64,000 nucleotides of DNA from NCBI RefSeq assembly GCF_024171485.1, contig NZ_JALJZX010000001.1, positions 806,001 through 870,000 of the forward strand, written 5' to 3'. A program made the position numbers and the translations under genes. Under the pieces are notes generated by a model. That model searched no databases, had not been told where the DNA came from, and saw only the letters and a program-made list of their open reading frames with translations. Below, in pieces: positions 63,501 to 64,000 of the stretch. The DNA is from Chryseobacterium sp. HSC-36S06 (GTDB taxonomy: Bacteria > Bacteroidota > Bacteroidia > Flavobacteriales > Weeksellaceae). Position 1 is the first letter of the stretch, and each line of letters begins with the position of its first letter.

Positions 63501-63737
63501 ACGCAAACCGCAGTGAAATCTGGCCTGGTAGTCTATAAAGATGGCGGAGATTTTGTCTTGAAAAATACGGATACCATGAATAAACTTGATGTTTATGATA
63601 TGTCAGGAAGAATGATTCATTCTGCAAAACCACAAGATAAAGAGTTCAGGCTGCATGCCAACACAATGAACAGTGGCGTATATATCTTGCAAGTGCAAAC
63701 CCCAAGCGGAATTCAGACAAAACGAGTGATAAAATAA
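60576..63737 (+). CDS. Glycine-rich secreted protein with T9SS C-terminal domain
   Basis: The 1053-residue protein has a signal peptide (LALLLVFSFLSLNFAAQ), a Gly-rich region at about 55-245 (GAGGGGAAGSW, GGGGGGAYAKK, GNGGNGDNSLGAGGAG) similar to fibre-forming glycine-rich domains, a beta-rich middle part, and from about residue 610 the module shared with the preceding gene (YNYVISPVKGQ, WNLIGNPYPSSLDL, FWDNRNNLNTTQQG), ending with the T9SS sorting domain (YDMSGRMIHSAK..NSGVYILQVQTP..TKRVIK). It is followed by a strong terminator. Confidence 0.9.
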   Translation: MIKNLLFTAKLALLLVFSFLSLNFAAQTTVTQTLTTLDGVFTVQECGVTSITVETWGAGGGGAAGSWMATGGGGGGAYAKKTFAVTVGDSFNYYVGRGGSGGSSNKDGGDTWFKDATFVMAKGGKGGVNNDNKSVKGGLASESIGDVKYSGGSSGIAVDKGRRIWGVWVPDWFSGGGGGAATTSGIGGDASYEVGGSSASPGGNGGNGDNSLGAGGAGTNYGGGGAGVKAGIWASGANGAQGLIRITYTKDNATPIAVTAATQITTTPTTDFGCTNNNITLQAKGGYTGAGVSTLWYEGNTCPNFRYIQEFMGSSYSVSNATIGTLNNGNRTFYSGTTIPADPQIHMENVLTSPIDPTLYKYIVVRYRVVSGTGGNVEIFFKKNGKDLADDKRVNGTINSDGNWHIMTIGMSTNTNWNNTGGDITGWRFDFTTNHKVEMEIDYLALSSVPILENTNEDDSQISLQINEASKTIGSLRISDQALICGSTIPFTTCVPTTIERKDRRYTGTTGGNWSIPENWTFSEIPNSTNCVFVDSSRSVLVDIPNAGAKTLQVADGGAVEITSGNALTVTRGITNLGNGVNFVVRDGANLNQIENSAANVGAITVENTFTLSAGRQQYNYVISPVKGQSLKTIYNGIPFVIYHNENTNFFYNAGDGDYVAGKGFAVKEPTLAAYPLSTTSVTGKYKGVPFNGTLDYPIAYTTDKVNVSHGWNLIGNPYPSSLDLIEFYNKAGNKDKIESTFKFWDNRNNLNTTQQGSNYGGSNYALFNVESGTSGTGTSIGSSIATERKPTRYVKPGIAFIVRAKSTANGATLHFDNSYRSVAAAPDFHGKQNAEQDDRFWLNLTSPTGITVTNAVVYFPRGNNDYASDDSDYQNLSDDIYTIVGNNKLAIQGKASFEDNDVLPLGINTFKAGSYTISLNEKEGKFANGQAIYLKDKQLNIVTNLSEGAYTFETAAGEHTGRFEIVYLPTTTLGTQTAVKSGLVVYKDGGDFVLKNTDTMNKLDVYDMSGRMIHSAKPQDKEFRLHANTMNSGVYILQVQTPSGIQTKRVIK

Positions 63738-63755
63738 CAATCATCACCGATAAAG

Positions 63756-63785
63756 AAAAGCCAGCTTCCTAGGAAGCTGGCTTTT
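63756..63785 (+). terminator. Strong terminator after the second T9SS protein
   Basis: A perfect 15-bp palindrome, AAAAGCCAGCTTCCT and its complement, ends in CTTTTTC. It lies about 20 bases after the stop codon. Confidence 0.85.
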
Positions 63786-63954
63786 TCGTATGCAGCATCT
63801 GACCCAGCAGTAGGTGCAACACAGCTCCCACTAGTCAGCTTCACAAAGTCGAAAGACACCAAATCATCTAAACAGGGTAAAAAATTATGCAATTCTTCGT
63901 ATAAAATTAAAAAAGGTATTTTGCTAATTTTTTCAATTTGGAATGAATCGGATG

Positions 63955-63983
63955 AATAATAATAATAATAATTTATATATTTG
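63955..63983 (+). promoter_or_regulatory. (AAT)6 tract next to a TATATTTG -7 box at the window end
   Basis: Six AAT units (63955-63972) lie three bases upstream of TATATTTG (63976-63983), probably in front of a gene beyond the window. The repeat would be in the -33/-7 spacer, where changes in unit number would alter spacing. Confidence 0.4.
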
Positions 63984-64000
63984 TATAAATTATGTGTTTC

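Noticed and set aside
1..64000. tRNA, rRNA or complete transposase genes
   Set aside because: None was recognised on either strand by reading; a covariance search was not possible here.

Overview
The window looks like a chromosomal segment from a Bacteroidota bacterium of the Flavobacteriia, most likely a Chryseobacterium/Kaistella-type Weeksellaceae. The evidence is: gene starts preceded by the Bacteroidota -7 box TAnnTTTG instead of Shine-Dalgarno sites; a PorP/SprF outer-membrane protein and two very large secreted proteins with type IX secretion (T9SS) C-terminal domains; lineage-typical families (DUF3822 next to rsmD, a DUF6370-like secreted protein, Smr protein, RecX); and moderate GC with AT-rich intergenic DNA. 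The genus is inference.

Layout. (1) 1-19 kb is housekeeping: lnt, folB, nadA, a pentapeptide protein, a Rossmann protein, gmk and yicC on the minus strand; then a PASTA protein, an RluD-type pseudouridine synthase, porP, hemW and murI on the plus strand; then rsmD and its DUF3822 neighbour (minus), a small Cys-rich exported protein, an Smr protein (minus), glyA and recX. (2) 19.2-53.4 kb is a Wzx/Wzy-type surface polysaccharide locus. It starts with an outer-membrane beta-barrel protein, Wza-like export lipoprotein and Wzc-like tyrosine kinase, is interrupted by a 2-kb gene-free repeat island (23.1-25.0 kb), and continues with two epimerases, a nucleotide-sugar dehydrogenase, a flippase, a DegT aminotransferase, WbqC, a divergent DegT-like protein, a GNAT acetyltransferase, many glycosyltransferases, hexapeptide and membrane acyltransferases, two Wzy-like membrane proteins, a CapA-like protein and a PaaK/CapK-like adenylate enzyme. 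About 31.3-39.7 kb is clearly AT-richer than the flanks and contains a visible recombination scar. At 46-49.5 kb lie a DUF559 endonuclease-like gene bracketed by terminal-inverted-repeat elements, an HU-like protein and an XRE regulator. The locus ends with lplA. (3) 53.5-64 kb has a decayed glycosyltransferase copy and two large T9SS cargo proteins that share a C-terminal module.

The most unusual content is repetitive DNA. Four copies of a 200-320 bp element show compensatory base changes in two stems and interlocked inverted repeats (18.0, 23.3, 24.2 and 24.6 kb). Three ~250 bp elements with 11-12 bp terminal inverted repeats and covarying end hairpins surround the DUF559 gene. A third family with TTTGTCAC ends is split by copies of the first. 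Short 6-8 bp quasi-tandem repeats fill most intergenic spaces next to stop codons and have entered coding sequence in frame in the nucleotide-sugar dehydrogenase (three places), a glycosyltransferase, and apparently the C-termini of RsmD and RecX. All structural and functional readings are from inspection by eye; no database search or folding program was run.
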